This document shows, piece after piece, positions 34,717 to 43,961 of a stretch of DNA of 59,116 nt. The DNA is from Rubrobacter sp. (lineage in GTDB: Bacteria; Chloroflexota; Chloroflexia; Thermobaculales; Thermobaculaceae), in contig JADDPT010000058.1 of assembly GCA_016781735.1 (NCBI GenBank), positions 1-59,116 on the forward strand, in the 5' to 3' direction. The notes beneath the pieces were generated by a model. The model was not told the DNA's origin. It ran no database searches and saw nothing but the letters and a program-made list of their open reading frames with translations. Position numbers and translations under genes: made by a program. Each line of letters begins with the position of its first letter. The stretch's first letter is position 1.

Positions 34717-36018
34717 GTGGCGAGCGTGTTGCCGGTAGCGATACATAGACTGAGCGGGATGGACTCGGAGGCGCGACGCCGGCTGCTGCTCCGTGCCCCT
34801 GTGCTACCGGAGCATGTTGTCCCGGCCGTGCGCGAGATCATCCGGGAGGTTCGCGACCGCGGTGATGCTGCCCTCTTCGAGTACACGGAGCGTTTCGACG
34901 GCGTACGCCTGAGCCGGCTGGAGGTTACACCGGAGGAATACGAGGACGCGCTGCGGGCGGTGAGCCCGGAGCTGCTCGGGGCCATACAGCAGGCGCTCGA
35001 CAACATTCGTGCCTTCCACGCGACCCAGCTCCAGCCGCAGCCCGTGGTAGAGACTGCGCCGGGGATCAGGCTGTGGCGTGAGTGGCGGCCGATTGAGAGG
35101 GTCGGCACGTACGTTCCGGGCGGCCGCGCGGTGTACCCTTCCGTCGCGATGATGAACATCGTACCAGCCTCCCTTGCCGGCTGCCGGGAGATTATCGCCT
35201 GCGCGCCGCCGGGTCGCGACGGCCTGCTGCCCCCCGCGACGCTGGTGGCCGCGCAGCTTGCAGGCGTGACCCGCTTTTTCAAAGTAGGCGGTGCACAGGC
35301 GGTGGCTGCTATGGCTTACGGCACGGAGTCGGTCCCGCGGACATACAAGCTTTTTGGCGCCGGTAGCGTATACGTCACGGCGGCAAAGGTGCTCGTATTC
35401 GGCGACGTGAACATAGACATGCCAGCAGGTCCCTCCGAGATACTCGTGATTGCTGACCACACGGCTGACCCGGCACACGTTGCATCGGACCTGCTCGCGC
35501 AGTCCGAGCACGGCACAGACTCGGCGAGCGTGCTGGTCACCCCGTCAGCCGAGCTTGCGGAGGCAGTCGTGCGCGAGATGGCGCGCCAGCTGCCCGAGCT
35601 ACCCCTGGAAGAGCGGGTTCGTGAGGCGCTGCATAACAACGGCCGCATCGTCGTGACACAGTCGCTTGGCGAGGCTGTGGAGTTCGCGAATGAGTACGCG
35701 TCCGAGCACGTGGAGGTGCTGACAGAGCGACCTGAGGAGCTGTTGCCGCTAATCACGAGCGCGGGCTCGGTGTTCCTCGGCCCGTATTCGCCGAACGCTG
35801 CCGGCGACTATGCGACCGGATGTAACCACGTGCATCCTACCGGCGGCAACGCGCGCACCTTCGGGCCGCTGTCAGTGGAAAGCTTCGGTCGCTGGGTGCA
35901 GGTGCAGCAACTCTCACGCGAGGGGCTGGCAACGATCTCGGACTCCGTCACGACGCTGGCGAGCGCCGAAGGTCTGCATGGGCACGCGCGCTCTGTGGAT
36001 ATGAGATTTCGGGAGTGA
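34717..36018 (+). CDS. hisD: histidinol dehydrogenase
   Basis: Last two oxidations of histidine synthesis (histidinol to histidine), NAD and zinc dependent. 433 residues. Motifs: YVPGGRAVYPSVAMMNIVPA, GGAQAVAAMAYGTESVPR, GPSEILVIAD, then ASEHVEVL with the catalytic Glu-His pair and ATGCNHVHPTGGNAR at the active site. Start GTG 34717. hisC begins inside its stop (GTGATG at 36015-36020). Confidence 0.96.
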   Translation: MASVLPVAIHRLSGMDSEARRRLLLRAPVLPEHVVPAVREIIREVRDRGDAALFEYTERFDGVRLSRLEVTPEEYEDALRAVSPELLGAIQQALDNIRAFHATQLQPQPVVETAPGIRLWREWRPIERVGTYVPGGRAVYPSVAMMNIVPASLAGCREIIACAPPGRDGLLPPATLVAAQLAGVTRFFKVGGAQAVAAMAYGTESVPRTYKLFGAGSVYVTAAKVLVFGDVNIDMPAGPSEILVIADHTADPAHVASDLLAQSEHGTDSASVLVTPSAELAEAVVREMARQLPELPLEERVREALHNNGRIVVTQSLGEAVEFANEYASEHVEVLTERPEELLPLITSAGSVFLGPYSPNAAGDYATGCNHVHPTGGNARTFGPLSVESFGRWVQVQQLSREGLATISDSVTTLASAEGLHGHARSVDMRFRE

Positions 36019-37136
36019 TGCGCGACGCCACGGGCTTAGCCCGCTTCCTCCGACCGCACCTCGATGGAATCTCCCCGTACATGGCTGTTGAAACCGTCGA
36101 GGCTCTCGCGCTGCGCTACGCATTGGACCCCGGTGAGGTATCCAAGCTCGACGCGAACGAGAACCCGTACGGCCCTTCGCCGAAGGTGTATGAGGCGCTG
36201 TCCGACCTTCGACACGTGAATCATTATCCTGACCCACTGGCGACGGATCTGCGGGAGGCCGTTGCGACGTATGCGGGTGCGCGCGTGGGTCAGGTGCTGG
36301 TGGGCTCGGGCGCCGACGAGCTTATCGAGTTGCTGGTGAGGCTCTTCGTTGAGCCGGGCGACTCGACGATAGACATGCCGCCAACGTTCAGCATGTACAG
36401 GGCGTTCACCCTGCAGAACGGCGGGCGAGTAACCGAAGTCGTTCGCGACGACTCGTGGGCAGTGGACGTTCCGGCTGTCCTGGACGCCATCACGCCGCGG
36501 ACCAAGCTGATCTGGGTGTGCTCGCCGAACAATCCAACAGGCAACCTCACACCACAGGAAGCGGTGATCCCTCTGCTGGAAACGGGTGTCCCCGTGGTGG
36601 TGGACGAGGCCTACCACGAGTTCGGTGGTCAGACTTGTCTGCCCTTGCTCTCGCGGTATCCCAACCTGGTGATCCTGCGCACCTTCAGCAAGCTCGCCGG
36701 CATTGCGGGGCTGCGTGTCGGGTACATGCTATGCGGCGAGGAGCTAGTGCGCGAGGCGCTCAAGCTGAAGCAGCCGTACAACGTGACTACCGCCGGTCAG
36801 GCAGCGGCGCTCGCGTCGCTTCAGGACCTGGACTGGCTGGGACGGAACGTGAGCGCCATATTGGAGGAACGTGAGCGGATGCGGCTACTGCTCGAGGCGC
36901 AGGGAACTCTCCTGCCTTATCCTTCGGATTCCAACTTCCTGCTCTGCGAGGCGAGGACACACGACGCGAAGACCGTTCACCTGGAACTCGCCCGACGCGG
37001 CGTATTTGTCCGCTACTTCTCCAAGCCCCGCATACACAACTGCCTACGCGTATCAGTCGGCAGGCCCGCTGATACCGATCGGCTCATCGCGGCGCTTGCC
37101 GCCCTGCATCCGGCCGGAGAGGTGGTGACTGCGTGA
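36015..37136 (+). CDS. hisC: histidinol-phosphate aminotransferase
   Basis: PLP-dependent transamination of imidazole-acetol phosphate. 373 residues (GTG 36015, or 372 from ATG 36018). KLDANENPYGPSP, VCSPNNPTGNLTP, VVDEAYHEFGG and the PLP lysine in RTFSKLAGIAGLRVGY are all present. It overlaps hisD by four bases and hisB by GTGA. PLP would come from the pdxST system. Confidence 0.96.
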   Translation: MMRDATGLARFLRPHLDGISPYMAVETVEALALRYALDPGEVSKLDANENPYGPSPKVYEALSDLRHVNHYPDPLATDLREAVATYAGARVGQVLVGSGADELIELLVRLFVEPGDSTIDMPPTFSMYRAFTLQNGGRVTEVVRDDSWAVDVPAVLDAITPRTKLIWVCSPNNPTGNLTPQEAVIPLLETGVPVVVDEAYHEFGGQTCLPLLSRYPNLVILRTFSKLAGIAGLRVGYMLCGEELVREALKLKQPYNVTTAGQAAALASLQDLDWLGRNVSAILEERERMRLLLEAQGTLLPYPSDSNFLLCEARTHDAKTVHLELARRGVFVRYFSKPRIHNCLRVSVGRPADTDRLIAALAALHPAGEVVTA

Positions 37137-37732
37137 CCCATATGGGAGCCGCCAGATTTGGCAATAGCGAGCGTGATACGCTCGAGACTCGGATAAATGT
37201 GCAGGTCAACTTGGACGGGGACGGCAGCGCACGTGTCGTGACCGGGGTACCCTTCCTCGACCACATGCTCACCTCCTTGTCGAAGCACTCAGGCATCGAC
37301 CTGAACATTGAAGCCCACGGTGATACCGAGATAGACGACCACCACACTGTAGAGGATGTGGGGATAACGCTCGGGCGGGCGCTTCGCGACGCGTTCGCTG
37401 ATAGGGCGGGCATAGGGCGGTTCGGCAGTGCGTATGCTCCAATGGACGAGTCGTTGGCACGAGCAGTCGTCGACATATCGGGCAGGGGATACTGCGTATA
37501 CCGCGTGGAAGGGTTGCTGCCGTATGCGGGTAACTTCCAGACCTACCTCGCCGGTCACTTCTTCAGGTCGCTTGCACACGAGGCGGGCATGGCCCTGCAC
37601 GTGGAACTTCTCTACGGCGCGGATCCGCATCACAGTCTAGAGGCGATATTCAAGGCCGTCGCGCTGGCCTTGAGGCAGGCTGTCGCTCGTGCTGGCTCCG
37701 ATGTACCGTCTACGAAGGGGGTACTAGATTGA
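37133..37732 (+). CDS. hisB: imidazoleglycerol-phosphate dehydratase
   Basis: Monofunctional HisB of 199 residues, without a phosphatase domain. The two manganese-binding motifs are DDHHTVEDVGI and DPHHSLEAIFKAVALALRQA; VPFLDHMLTSLSKHSG is also conserved. Start GTG 37133 overlaps the hisC stop. Histidinol phosphatase is not in this window and must be elsewhere. Confidence 0.97.
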   Translation: MTHMGAARFGNSERDTLETRINVQVNLDGDGSARVVTGVPFLDHMLTSLSKHSGIDLNIEAHGDTEIDDHHTVEDVGITLGRALRDAFADRAGIGRFGSAYAPMDESLARAVVDISGRGYCVYRVEGLLPYAGNFQTYLAGHFFRSLAHEAGMALHVELLYGADPHHSLEAIFKAVALALRQAVARAGSDVPSTKGVLD

Positions 37733-38352
37733 CGCGGCAACCCCTAATAGCGGTAGTGGACTACGGTGCGGGCAACCTCCACAGCGTGCGCCGCGCGCTC
37801 GAGAAGGCGGGCGCGTCAGTCCTGCTCACCTCCGAACCTGCCGACCTGGACGCCGCCGACGGGCTGGTGCTGCCGGGTGTAGGGTCCGCGAGCGCCGCGA
37901 TGGAGCGCCTCAACTCTCGCGGATTTGCGGACGCCCTTCGGGACCAGGTTGGACGCGGCAAGCCGCTACTGGGTGTGTGCCTCGGCATGCAGCTCTTCTA
38001 CGGCGCGAATGAGGAGGGCCCTACCACTGGTCTGGGACTGCTGGACGGCGAGGTCAGGCGAATGCGCGGTGACCGGAAGGTGCCGCATATGGGCTGGAAC
38101 AGCCTGGATGCGAGAGGGGAGTCACCGCTGCTGGAGGGCATCAACGAAGGCAGTCACGCGTACTTCGTTCACTCGTACCAGGTCATGCCTGCAAGCCCCG
38201 AGGAGGTGCGCGCGACGTGCGACTACCAGGGGGAGGTGGTAGCGATAGTGCAGAAGGGCAGCCTCGTCGGCACCCAGTTCCATCCCGAGAAGAGCGGTGA
38301 CGTGGGCTTGAAGATGTACGAGAACTTTGTCGGGATGGTCCGCGCGTGGTAG
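37729..38352 (+). CDS. hisH: imidazole glycerol phosphate synthase, glutaminase subunit
   Basis: 207 residues; TTG 37729 overlaps the hisB stop as TTGA. VVDYGAGNLHSVRRALEKAG; nucleophile LLGVCLGMQLFYG; the catalytic His/Glu in GTQFHPEKSGDVG. It feeds ammonia to HisF. It overlaps hisA by seven bases. Confidence 0.97.
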   Translation: MTRQPLIAVVDYGAGNLHSVRRALEKAGASVLLTSEPADLDAADGLVLPGVGSASAAMERLNSRGFADALRDQVGRGKPLLGVCLGMQLFYGANEEGPTTGLGLLDGEVRRMRGDRKVPHMGWNSLDARGESPLLEGINEGSHAYFVHSYQVMPASPEEVRATCDYQGEVVAIVQKGSLVGTQFHPEKSGDVGLKMYENFVGMVRAW

Positions 38353-39071
38353 TGATCCCAGCCGTCGACATCCTGAACGGCAGGCCCGTTCAACTGCTGC
38401 GCGGTGAGTTCGACCGCGTTACCCACTATGGCGACAGCCCTCTGGAGGCCGCGCGCCGCTGGAAAGAGGCTGGCGCGACGTGGCTTCACGTGGTGGACCT
38501 GGACGGCGCGCGCAGCGGCAAGGGGTCGAACGGAGACGCCGTGCGAACGATTATCGAGGAGAGTGGGCTGTGCGTGCAGGTAGGGGGCGGCCTTCGCACG
38601 TTCAATGACGTAACCAGAGTGCTTGGCTGGGGCGCTGAGCGGGTGGTTGTAGGGACGGCCGCGGTAAGGGATCCGGACTTGCTCAAAGAACTCTGTGTCG
38701 CCTGTCCGGGGCAGATAGTCGTTGCCCTCGATGCACGGGGTGGCGAGGTGGCCGTGGAGGGCTGGACAGAAGGGTCCGGCAAGCGCGTGCTCGACGCCGC
38801 GCGAGATGTGCAGTCGGCGGGTGCCTCGCGGATCCTCTTCACCGCGATCGAGACGGACGGCGGCCTTGGCGGGCCCGATGTGCCGGCGATCGAAGCGCTG
38901 CTCCAGGTGGCCGAGGTGCCGATTATAGCGAGCGGCGGGGTTGGATCGGTGGACCACCTGGAGGCCCTATCCCGCACAGGGGTCGAGGCGGTCGTCGTAG
39001 GCACCGCGCTTTACGAAGGCAGGGTGCCCTCATCGGTTATAGCGCAATACGGAGGCGCGGTTGCTCACTAA
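38346..39071 (+). CDS. hisA: ProFAR isomerase (HisA)
   Basis: 241-residue TIM barrel, GTG 38346. The N-terminal catalytic Asp is in VVIPAVDILNGRPVQLL, the general base in LDARGGEVAVEGWTE, and the phosphate sites in QVGGGLRTFNDV and ASGGVGSVDHL. It isomerises ProFAR to PRFAR. In Actinobacteria the similar PriA has both HisA and TrpF activity; here I see no evidence for or against that. Confidence 0.95.
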   Translation: MVVIPAVDILNGRPVQLLRGEFDRVTHYGDSPLEAARRWKEAGATWLHVVDLDGARSGKGSNGDAVRTIIEESGLCVQVGGGLRTFNDVTRVLGWGAERVVVGTAAVRDPDLLKELCVACPGQIVVALDARGGEVAVEGWTEGSGKRVLDAARDVQSAGASRILFTAIETDGGLGGPDVPAIEALLQVAEVPIIASGGVGSVDHLEALSRTGVEAVVVGTALYEGRVPSSVIAQYGGAVAH

Positions 39072-39819
39072 GCGGGTCATACCCTGCATGGACGTGCGGG
39101 ACGGCAAGGTGGTGAAGAACCTGAGGTACTTCACCGCACTGCCGGACGCGGGTGATCCGGTCACGCTCGCTCGCGCGTACAACGAGCAGGGGGCGGACGA
39201 GCTGATCTACCTCGACATAACTGCGTCGGTGGAAGGGCGTGGGTTGATCCTCGAGCTTGTGTCGCGGACCGCTGACGAGGTCTTCATCCCGCTGACGGTG
39301 GCAGGGGGGATTAGAAACGTCGGGGACATGCAGTCCGTCCTGCACGCGGGGGCCGACAAGACCGGCATAAACACCTCCGCGGCTACGAACCCAGGTCTTA
39401 TCACGGAGGGAGCGGAGCGGTTCGGCAGCCAGTGCATCGTCGTCGCCATAGACGCGAAGCGCGAAGACGGTGACTGGTGGGTCTACACGCACGGCGGTCG
39501 AAAACCGGCGAGTAGGCGCGCGGTCGAGTGGGCGCGTGAGGCGCAGGAACGCGGCGCGGGCGAGCTGCTGGTAACGAGCATGGACCGAGACGGCACAGGC
39601 GAGGGTTACGACCTGGAGCTGCTCGACCGTATCTGCGCCACGGTCAGCGTGCCGGTCATCGCGAGTGGTGGCGCGGCCACGCCCGACCACCTTGCCGACG
39701 CGGTTGAGCAGGCAGGCGCTGACGCTGTCCTGGCTGCGTCCATGTTCCACTACGGACACTTCACCGTCGGCGAAGCAAAGCGTTCGATGCGAGAGCGTGG
39801 AGTTCCGGTGCGATTGTGA
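39061..39819 (+). CDS. hisF: imidazole glycerol phosphate synthase, cyclase subunit
   Basis: 252 residues, TTG 39061. Catalytic Asp in VIPCMDVRDGKVVKN, the ITASVEGRG and IPLTVAGGIRNVGDM phosphate loops, VVAIDAKRE, and a second Asp in TSMDRDGTGEGYDLELL. Some loop residues differ from the most common form (ADKTGINTSAA, where ADKVSINTAAV is usual). It overlaps hisI as GTGA. Confidence 0.95.
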   Translation: MLTKRVIPCMDVRDGKVVKNLRYFTALPDAGDPVTLARAYNEQGADELIYLDITASVEGRGLILELVSRTADEVFIPLTVAGGIRNVGDMQSVLHAGADKTGINTSAATNPGLITEGAERFGSQCIVVAIDAKREDGDWWVYTHGGRKPASRRAVEWAREAQERGAGELLVTSMDRDGTGEGYDLELLDRICATVSVPVIASGGAATPDHLADAVEQAGADAVLAASMFHYGHFTVGEAKRSMRERGVPVRL

Positions 39820-40706
39820 GCCTACCCGACGAGCTGCACTACGATGACGCCGGGCTGGTCCCGGCAGTGTTGCAAGACCAAGACACTCGCGAGGTGCTGA
39901 CGCTCGCGTACATGGATCGTTCCGCAGTGCAGCGCACCCTGGAAAGTGGTCTCGTCCACTTCTGGAGCCGCAGCCGGCAGCAACCGTGGCTGAAAGGGGA
40001 GAGTTCGGGACGGGTGCAACACGTGGTTGCGGTACGACCCGACTGCGAGTCGAACTCGCTTCTCGTGCTGGTTCGCCAGGAGATGCCCGGTGCGTGCCAT
40101 ACTGGCCACGGCTCCTGCTTCTACCGACAACTCGAAGGTGGGCAGTTGGTGGAGCTGTCCTCGCCGCTGTTCGACCCCATCCAGGTGTACAGGCGCGCGG
40201 GCGCCCAGGATCTCCTGAAGGAGCTACTTGGCGCATACTCGTGGCTCGGCAGCCAGGAGCTGCTGCCCCAATCGGGTACCTCCCGTGCCCTGCATGGAGA
40301 GGGGCCGGACCTATTAAGCCGTGTTCGCGACGAATGGGGGGAGCTAGTTGGCGTGCTCGAGGGCACCCATGTACACGAGGGCTTTGAGCACGATGTCTTG
40401 CTCGAAGCGTATCAGGTGCTGTACTGGACCTGCCTCTACCACGTCACATTGCACAGCGTCAGCCCGGAGCAGGCAGCTGCTGCTCTGTCGCGAGGGTATG
40501 GCGGAGCGGACGAGCCGTGTGCGCTGCTGAGTGAAGCGCTGCACACTGACGAGCCGAACGAGCGTTTGAAGCTGTTGTGGGCAGCGCTCGGCGCTGGGTG
40601 CAGAGAGGGCGGAATCCGGCCTGAGAGGGTGGTGCGCAAAGACCTTGATGAGCTGCGGGGCCGCGAGTACATGGCGCCTTACTTCGCCGGGGCCGCGTCC
40701 CGATGA
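39816..40706 (+). CDS. hisI: phosphoribosyl-AMP cyclohydrolase with atypical C-terminal domain
   Basis: 296 residues: HisI domain to about 115, then a helical domain of about 175. The HisI part keeps HFWSRSRQQPWLKGESSG and ACHTGHGSCFYR (C94, C101), but the usual D-C-D-x-D metal motif reads D76-C-E-S-N80. The C-terminal half (LLSRVRDEWGELVGVLEG, then LLEAYQVLYWTCLYHVTLHS) sits where HisE (PRA-PH) lies in HisIE fusions, and has the E..E / helix spacing of an all-alpha NTP-pyrophosphohydrolase, but does not match the standard HisE motif. No other hisE is in the operon. It may supply PRA-PH activity; this is inference. Confidence 0.85.
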   Translation: MSLPDELHYDDAGLVPAVLQDQDTREVLTLAYMDRSAVQRTLESGLVHFWSRSRQQPWLKGESSGRVQHVVAVRPDCESNSLLVLVRQEMPGACHTGHGSCFYRQLEGGQLVELSSPLFDPIQVYRRAGAQDLLKELLGAYSWLGSQELLPQSGTSRALHGEGPDLLSRVRDEWGELVGVLEGTHVHEGFEHDVLLEAYQVLYWTCLYHVTLHSVSPEQAAAALSRGYGGADEPCALLSEALHTDEPNERLKLLWAALGAGCREGGIRPERVVRKDLDELRGREYMAPYFAGAASR

Positions 40707-40740
40707 GGTGGTATACTGCAGGCAGGAGAGGAGTTGCGCT

Positions 40741-41061
40741 TTGTTCAACATCAACCCTCTGGAAATAATCGTCATTCTGGCGCTCGCACTCATTATCCTC
40801 GGACCGCAGAAGTTTCCCGAGGCAGGACGCTGGCTGGGTAAGGCAATGCGCGAGGTGAGGTCATTCACCGACGACCTCACGCGCGATGTCCGTACAAGCT
40901 TCGACGAGGATCGCATTCCTGCTCGGCCCGCCGTGAAGGATGCGGTGGCGCGCTATGCCGAGCCGGAAGAGGACAGCCAGGCGGTGACCAAGCCGGAACT
41001 GGAGCCTACCGCCGTGGCCAAAGCGGACCCGCCCGAGGAGAACGAACCAGGTCCCGTATAG
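40741..41061 (+). CDS. tatA: twin-arginine translocase subunit TatA/TatB
   Basis: 106 residues from TTG 40741 (GGAGAGGAG upstream). A short N-terminal TM helix (LEIIVILALALIILGPQK) with the conserved FPEAGRWLGKAMREVRSF amphipathic helix, then a polar acidic tail. A TATACT lies at 40712-40717 but without a good -35. It is 34 bp after hisI; no tatC nearby. The TatA/B distinction cannot be made with confidence. Confidence 0.9.
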   Translation: MFNINPLEIIVILALALIILGPQKFPEAGRWLGKAMREVRSFTDDLTRDVRTSFDEDRIPARPAVKDAVARYAEPEEDSQAVTKPELEPTAVAKADPPEENEPGPV

Positions 41062-41392
41062 GCCAGTGCACGCTTGCCGGGACTGGAGTCCGTGCCGTGT
41101 GTCGACTGAACTGGGCGTGTCTAGTTTCGCCTCTTCTTGTCCCACGTGGTCAGTCGATACCGTCAACGCACGCCGCGCTCGTTGCGACTAACGCCGTCCC
41201 ACACTTGCATCGCCAAGAGGCTGCGTCCAACACTTGAGCTATCTGCCAAGATTTCACGGCCCGATCTGAATCCGCGATTCCGAACGCTTCACCTCCAACC
41301 CGTTGTAGAGTCTGCTGGGACAGCACTGGTCTTTCAGGAATGATATGCTCGTGGTAGGGATGGTCTGTCGTAGCACACAGTGGGGGATTAGC
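41062..41392. other. non-coding stretch between tatA and the dehydrogenase
   Basis: 331 bases without a supported gene. TCGACTGA (41102-41109) and TCAGTCGA (41150-41157) form a perfect 8-bp inverted repeat with a 40-base loop. Nothing else recognised. Confidence 0.4.
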
Positions 41393-42790
41393 TTGGAACG
41401 CAAATCGACGTGGTTAGGCTCGATACTGCTGGCACTGTTCATCGCTGGTTGTGGCGGAGACCGGTCGGCTACCTCACCTACCGAGAGAGCGGAGCCGACC
41501 ACCGTCTCGGTCCTTACTACAGCCGAGGAGGCAACCGCCGGCGCATCTCAAAGCGCTGAAACGGAGGAACCTGAACCCGCCTCTCCCGCTCCCACCGTGG
41601 CTGAGGTCGAGACCCCCGTGGCCACAGCTGGGCGGCAGGAGGCGACAGCCACCCCATCTCAGAACAGCACTCCGGCGGCACGAGCCACCCGCACCCCCGA
41701 AAGAGCGTCGGCGGCACGATTCAACCCTCAGGACGTGTCTCTGCGCCTGGAGGTGGTAGCCGAGGGCTTCGCAGAGCCGCTCTTCGTCACCCACGCTGGC
41801 GACGGGAGCGGACGGGTGTTCGTGGTTGAGAAGGGAGGGGTGATCCGTCTCCTGAAGGACAAGCAGCCATTTCTCGATATCACCGACCGCGTTGGTGCTC
41901 AGGGGAGCGAGCAGGGACTGCTCGGTTTGGCCTTTCATCCCCGATTCCGCCAGAACGGCTACTTCTATGTGAACTACACGAACCAAGATGGCGACAGCGT
42001 GATCTCGCGTTTCACCGCCCCCGGAGACCGCCAGAGGGCTGATGCCGGCAGCGAGCGGGTTGTTCTCACTGAGGACCAGCCCGCTGCGAACCACAACGGC
42101 GGGATGCTCGCCTTCGGTCGTGACGGGTACCTGTACGCCGGCTTCGGCGACGGTGGTGGCGCGAACGACCAGTTCGGCAACGGGCAGAACCGCAACACTC
42201 TCCTCGGCAAGATATTGCGCATAGATGTCAACCGCGGTTCGCCGTACGCGATACCTCAGGACAACCCGTTCAGGGGCGAGGAAGGGGTGCGGGCGGAGAT
42301 CTATGCCTACGGACTTCGCAATCCGTGGCGCTTCTCCTTCGACCGTGACACCGGCGATCTATATATCGGGGATGTCGGGCAGGGGCAATATGAGTGGGTT
42401 CTGTACCAGAGGGCCGGAACAAAGGGCGGTCAGAATTACGGGTGGCCGATCACGGAGGGTGACCATTGTTTCCTGGAGGAGGGTTGCAATCGCGAGGGCA
42501 TCACCCCTCCTGTCACAGAGTACACCCACGACCTGGGATGCTCCATCACTGGTGGGTACGTATACCGGGGCGAGAGATACCCGGCACTTCGAGGCGCATA
42601 CCTGTTCGGTGATTACTGCGATGGCCGGGTGTGGACCCTCCATCGGGACCGCGCCGGCAAGTGGATACAGACTGAGATGCTGCAGGAGGAGATCAGCATC
42701 AGCTCCTTCGGTGAGGACGAGGCTGGTGAGGTTTATATAACCGATCTCGCCTCGGGTAATGTATACCAAGTGGCAGCGAGCACGGACTAG
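41393..42790 (+). CDS. lipoprotein glucose/sorbosone dehydrogenase-type (PQQ) protein
   Basis: 465 residues from TTG 41393; an ATG 16 codons upstream (41345) is possible, but the signal peptide reads best from 41393. Lipobox LFIAGC with C20 as lipidation site, then a Ser/Thr/Pro/Glu-rich linker of about 90 residues, and the six-bladed beta-propeller: EPLFVTHAGDGSGRVFVVEK, GLLGLAFHPRFRQNGYFYVN, HNGGMLAFGRDGYLYAGFGD, YAYGLRNPWRFSFDRDTGDL, and GDYCDGRVWTL. The family includes soluble aldose dehydrogenases that use PQQ, but many members are untested. It sits outside the membrane. Its stop shares CTAG with the convergent methyltransferase stop. Confidence 0.88.
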   Translation: MERKSTWLGSILLALFIAGCGGDRSATSPTERAEPTTVSVLTTAEEATAGASQSAETEEPEPASPAPTVAEVETPVATAGRQEATATPSQNSTPAARATRTPERASAARFNPQDVSLRLEVVAEGFAEPLFVTHAGDGSGRVFVVEKGGVIRLLKDKQPFLDITDRVGAQGSEQGLLGLAFHPRFRQNGYFYVNYTNQDGDSVISRFTAPGDRQRADAGSERVVLTEDQPAANHNGGMLAFGRDGYLYAGFGDGGGANDQFGNGQNRNTLLGKILRIDVNRGSPYAIPQDNPFRGEEGVRAEIYAYGLRNPWRFSFDRDTGDLYIGDVGQGQYEWVLYQRAGTKGGQNYGWPITEGDHCFLEEGCNREGITPPVTEYTHDLGCSITGGYVYRGERYPALRGAYLFGDYCDGRVWTLHRDRAGKWIQTEMLQEEISISSFGEDEAGEVYITDLASGNVYQVAASTD

Positions 42791-43479
42791 GGCGGCCCGT
42801 CGGGGTGATACTCCGGCTGCTTCGTTCCGACGAGCAGGTAGGTTGTGCCCCTCTCGGTCTCACTCACGGGGAACGTGAGCGCGAAGCCGGGAAAAGCGAG
42901 TCCCTCCGTAGGTGTCGGCCGGCCGGCACTGCCGTATAGAACTGCGTGGAACCGGTCAAGCAGCCTCGACCGGAAGTTCCACGGCCTCAGCCGGCCGCCG
43001 AGGACAACGACGTACCGACCGGCGGGCCGCAGCACCCTCCATGCCTCGCGCCACGTCGCCTCGTCAAGAATGTACGCGGAGGGGAAAGTGCTTACGATGC
43101 TGTCCACCGAGGCGTCAGACAGCGGTATCTGAGACGACGTTCCGGGAAGCAGGATAGGTTTGCAGCCTGAGCGTCGTAGCTTGCGCAGCGCAACGCTCCG
43201 CATTCGATGGGAAGGTTCTATTCCATACGGCCGGCAGCCACGGCGACACATCTCCAGCAGCAGTTCTCCAGTGCCATATCCGACCTCGAGCAGGTCCGTG
43301 CCTTTGATGTACTGCAGAGCGCTCCTCTGCCATACCGCCCATTCACCGGCGAAGAAGAAAGAGCTGATGAAGTCGTAGCTGGGCGCGAGCGGGCCGTATA
43401 GCTGCTGAAAGATCCGGCTAGCGACGGCGGCCCGAAGCATTCGAGAGCGGGGAATGGAGGGCTTACTGTTCGTTGTCAC
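42787..43479 (-). CDS. class I SAM-dependent methyltransferase
   Basis: 230 residues, GTG 43479. SAM motif I is LLEVGYGTGELLLEM; motif II and acidic loop is GIEPSHRM; LSDASVDSIVSTFPSAYIL and WREAWRVLRPAGRYVVVLGG complete the Rossmann-type domain. The segment GPLAPSYDFISSFFF at the start resembles UbiE/menaquinone-type methyltransferases. Substrate not readable. It overlaps the thioesterase gene by 17 bases. Confidence 0.88.
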   Translation of the reverse strand: MTTNSKPSIPRSRMLRAAVASRIFQQLYGPLAPSYDFISSFFFAGEWAVWQRSALQYIKGTDLLEVGYGTGELLLEMCRRGCRPYGIEPSHRMRSVALRKLRRSGCKPILLPGTSSQIPLSDASVDSIVSTFPSAYILDEATWREAWRVLRPAGRYVVVLGGRLRPWNFRSRLLDRFHAVLYGSAGRPTPTEGLAFPGFALTFPVSETERGTTYLLVGTKQPEYHPDGPP

Positions 43480-43897
43480 TCAACTCGGCTGCCGCCGCCT
43501 GTATCCGCTGCCACACGTCGGGAAAGCGATCCATCCTAAGCACTCGCCCGTCGTCGTCCACGAACGTCTGGACGGTCCGCGCGGTAGCCAACGGCCGGGA
43601 TTCTCCGGCCACTTGGAGGGTGTAGACGAAATGCACGCGCGTCCGGGTGACCTCCTCGATTCCGGTCCAAATCTCTATGAGCTGGTCGTACAGCGCCGCA
43701 CGGTGATACCGGACTTGTAACTCCACCACGGGTAGGTTGATCCCCATGTCCGTCAGTTCAGTGTATGGGATGCCATGCGCCCGCAAGGACTCGGTCCGTC
43801 CCGTCTCGAACCATGGGATGTAGTTGGCGTGATACACCACTCCTGCCTGGTCGGTATCAGCGTAGCGGACGCGTACTGTCGTGCAATGTCTAGGCAC
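43463..43897 (-). CDS. acyl-CoA thioesterase, YbgC/4HBT family
   Basis: 144-residue hotdog-fold protein. The catalytic motif YADTDQAGVVYHANYIPWFE has the Asp of the 4-hydroxybenzoyl-CoA thioesterase family. ATG or other start near 43897; the next gene (methyltransferase) starts inside its end. Substrate range in the family is broad (acyl-CoA or acyl-ACP). Confidence 0.92.
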   Translation of the reverse strand: MPRHCTTVRVRYADTDQAGVVYHANYIPWFETGRTESLRAHGIPYTELTDMGINLPVVELQVRYHRAALYDQLIEIWTGIEEVTRTRVHFVYTLQVAGESRPLATARTVQTFVDDDGRVLRMDRFPDVWQRIQAAAAELSDNEQ

Positions 43898-43961
43898 GCT
43901 TCAGCCTGTCTCCCCCTGGACGCGGCACGAGACCCCAGTTCGCCGAGGACTCACTGACGCA

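Noticed and set aside
39037-40236. A 399-codon open frame on the minus strand opposite hisF/hisI
   Set aside because: Low-complexity Arg/Pro-rich translation caused by GC-rich codons; the plus strand carries clear HisF and HisI motifs.
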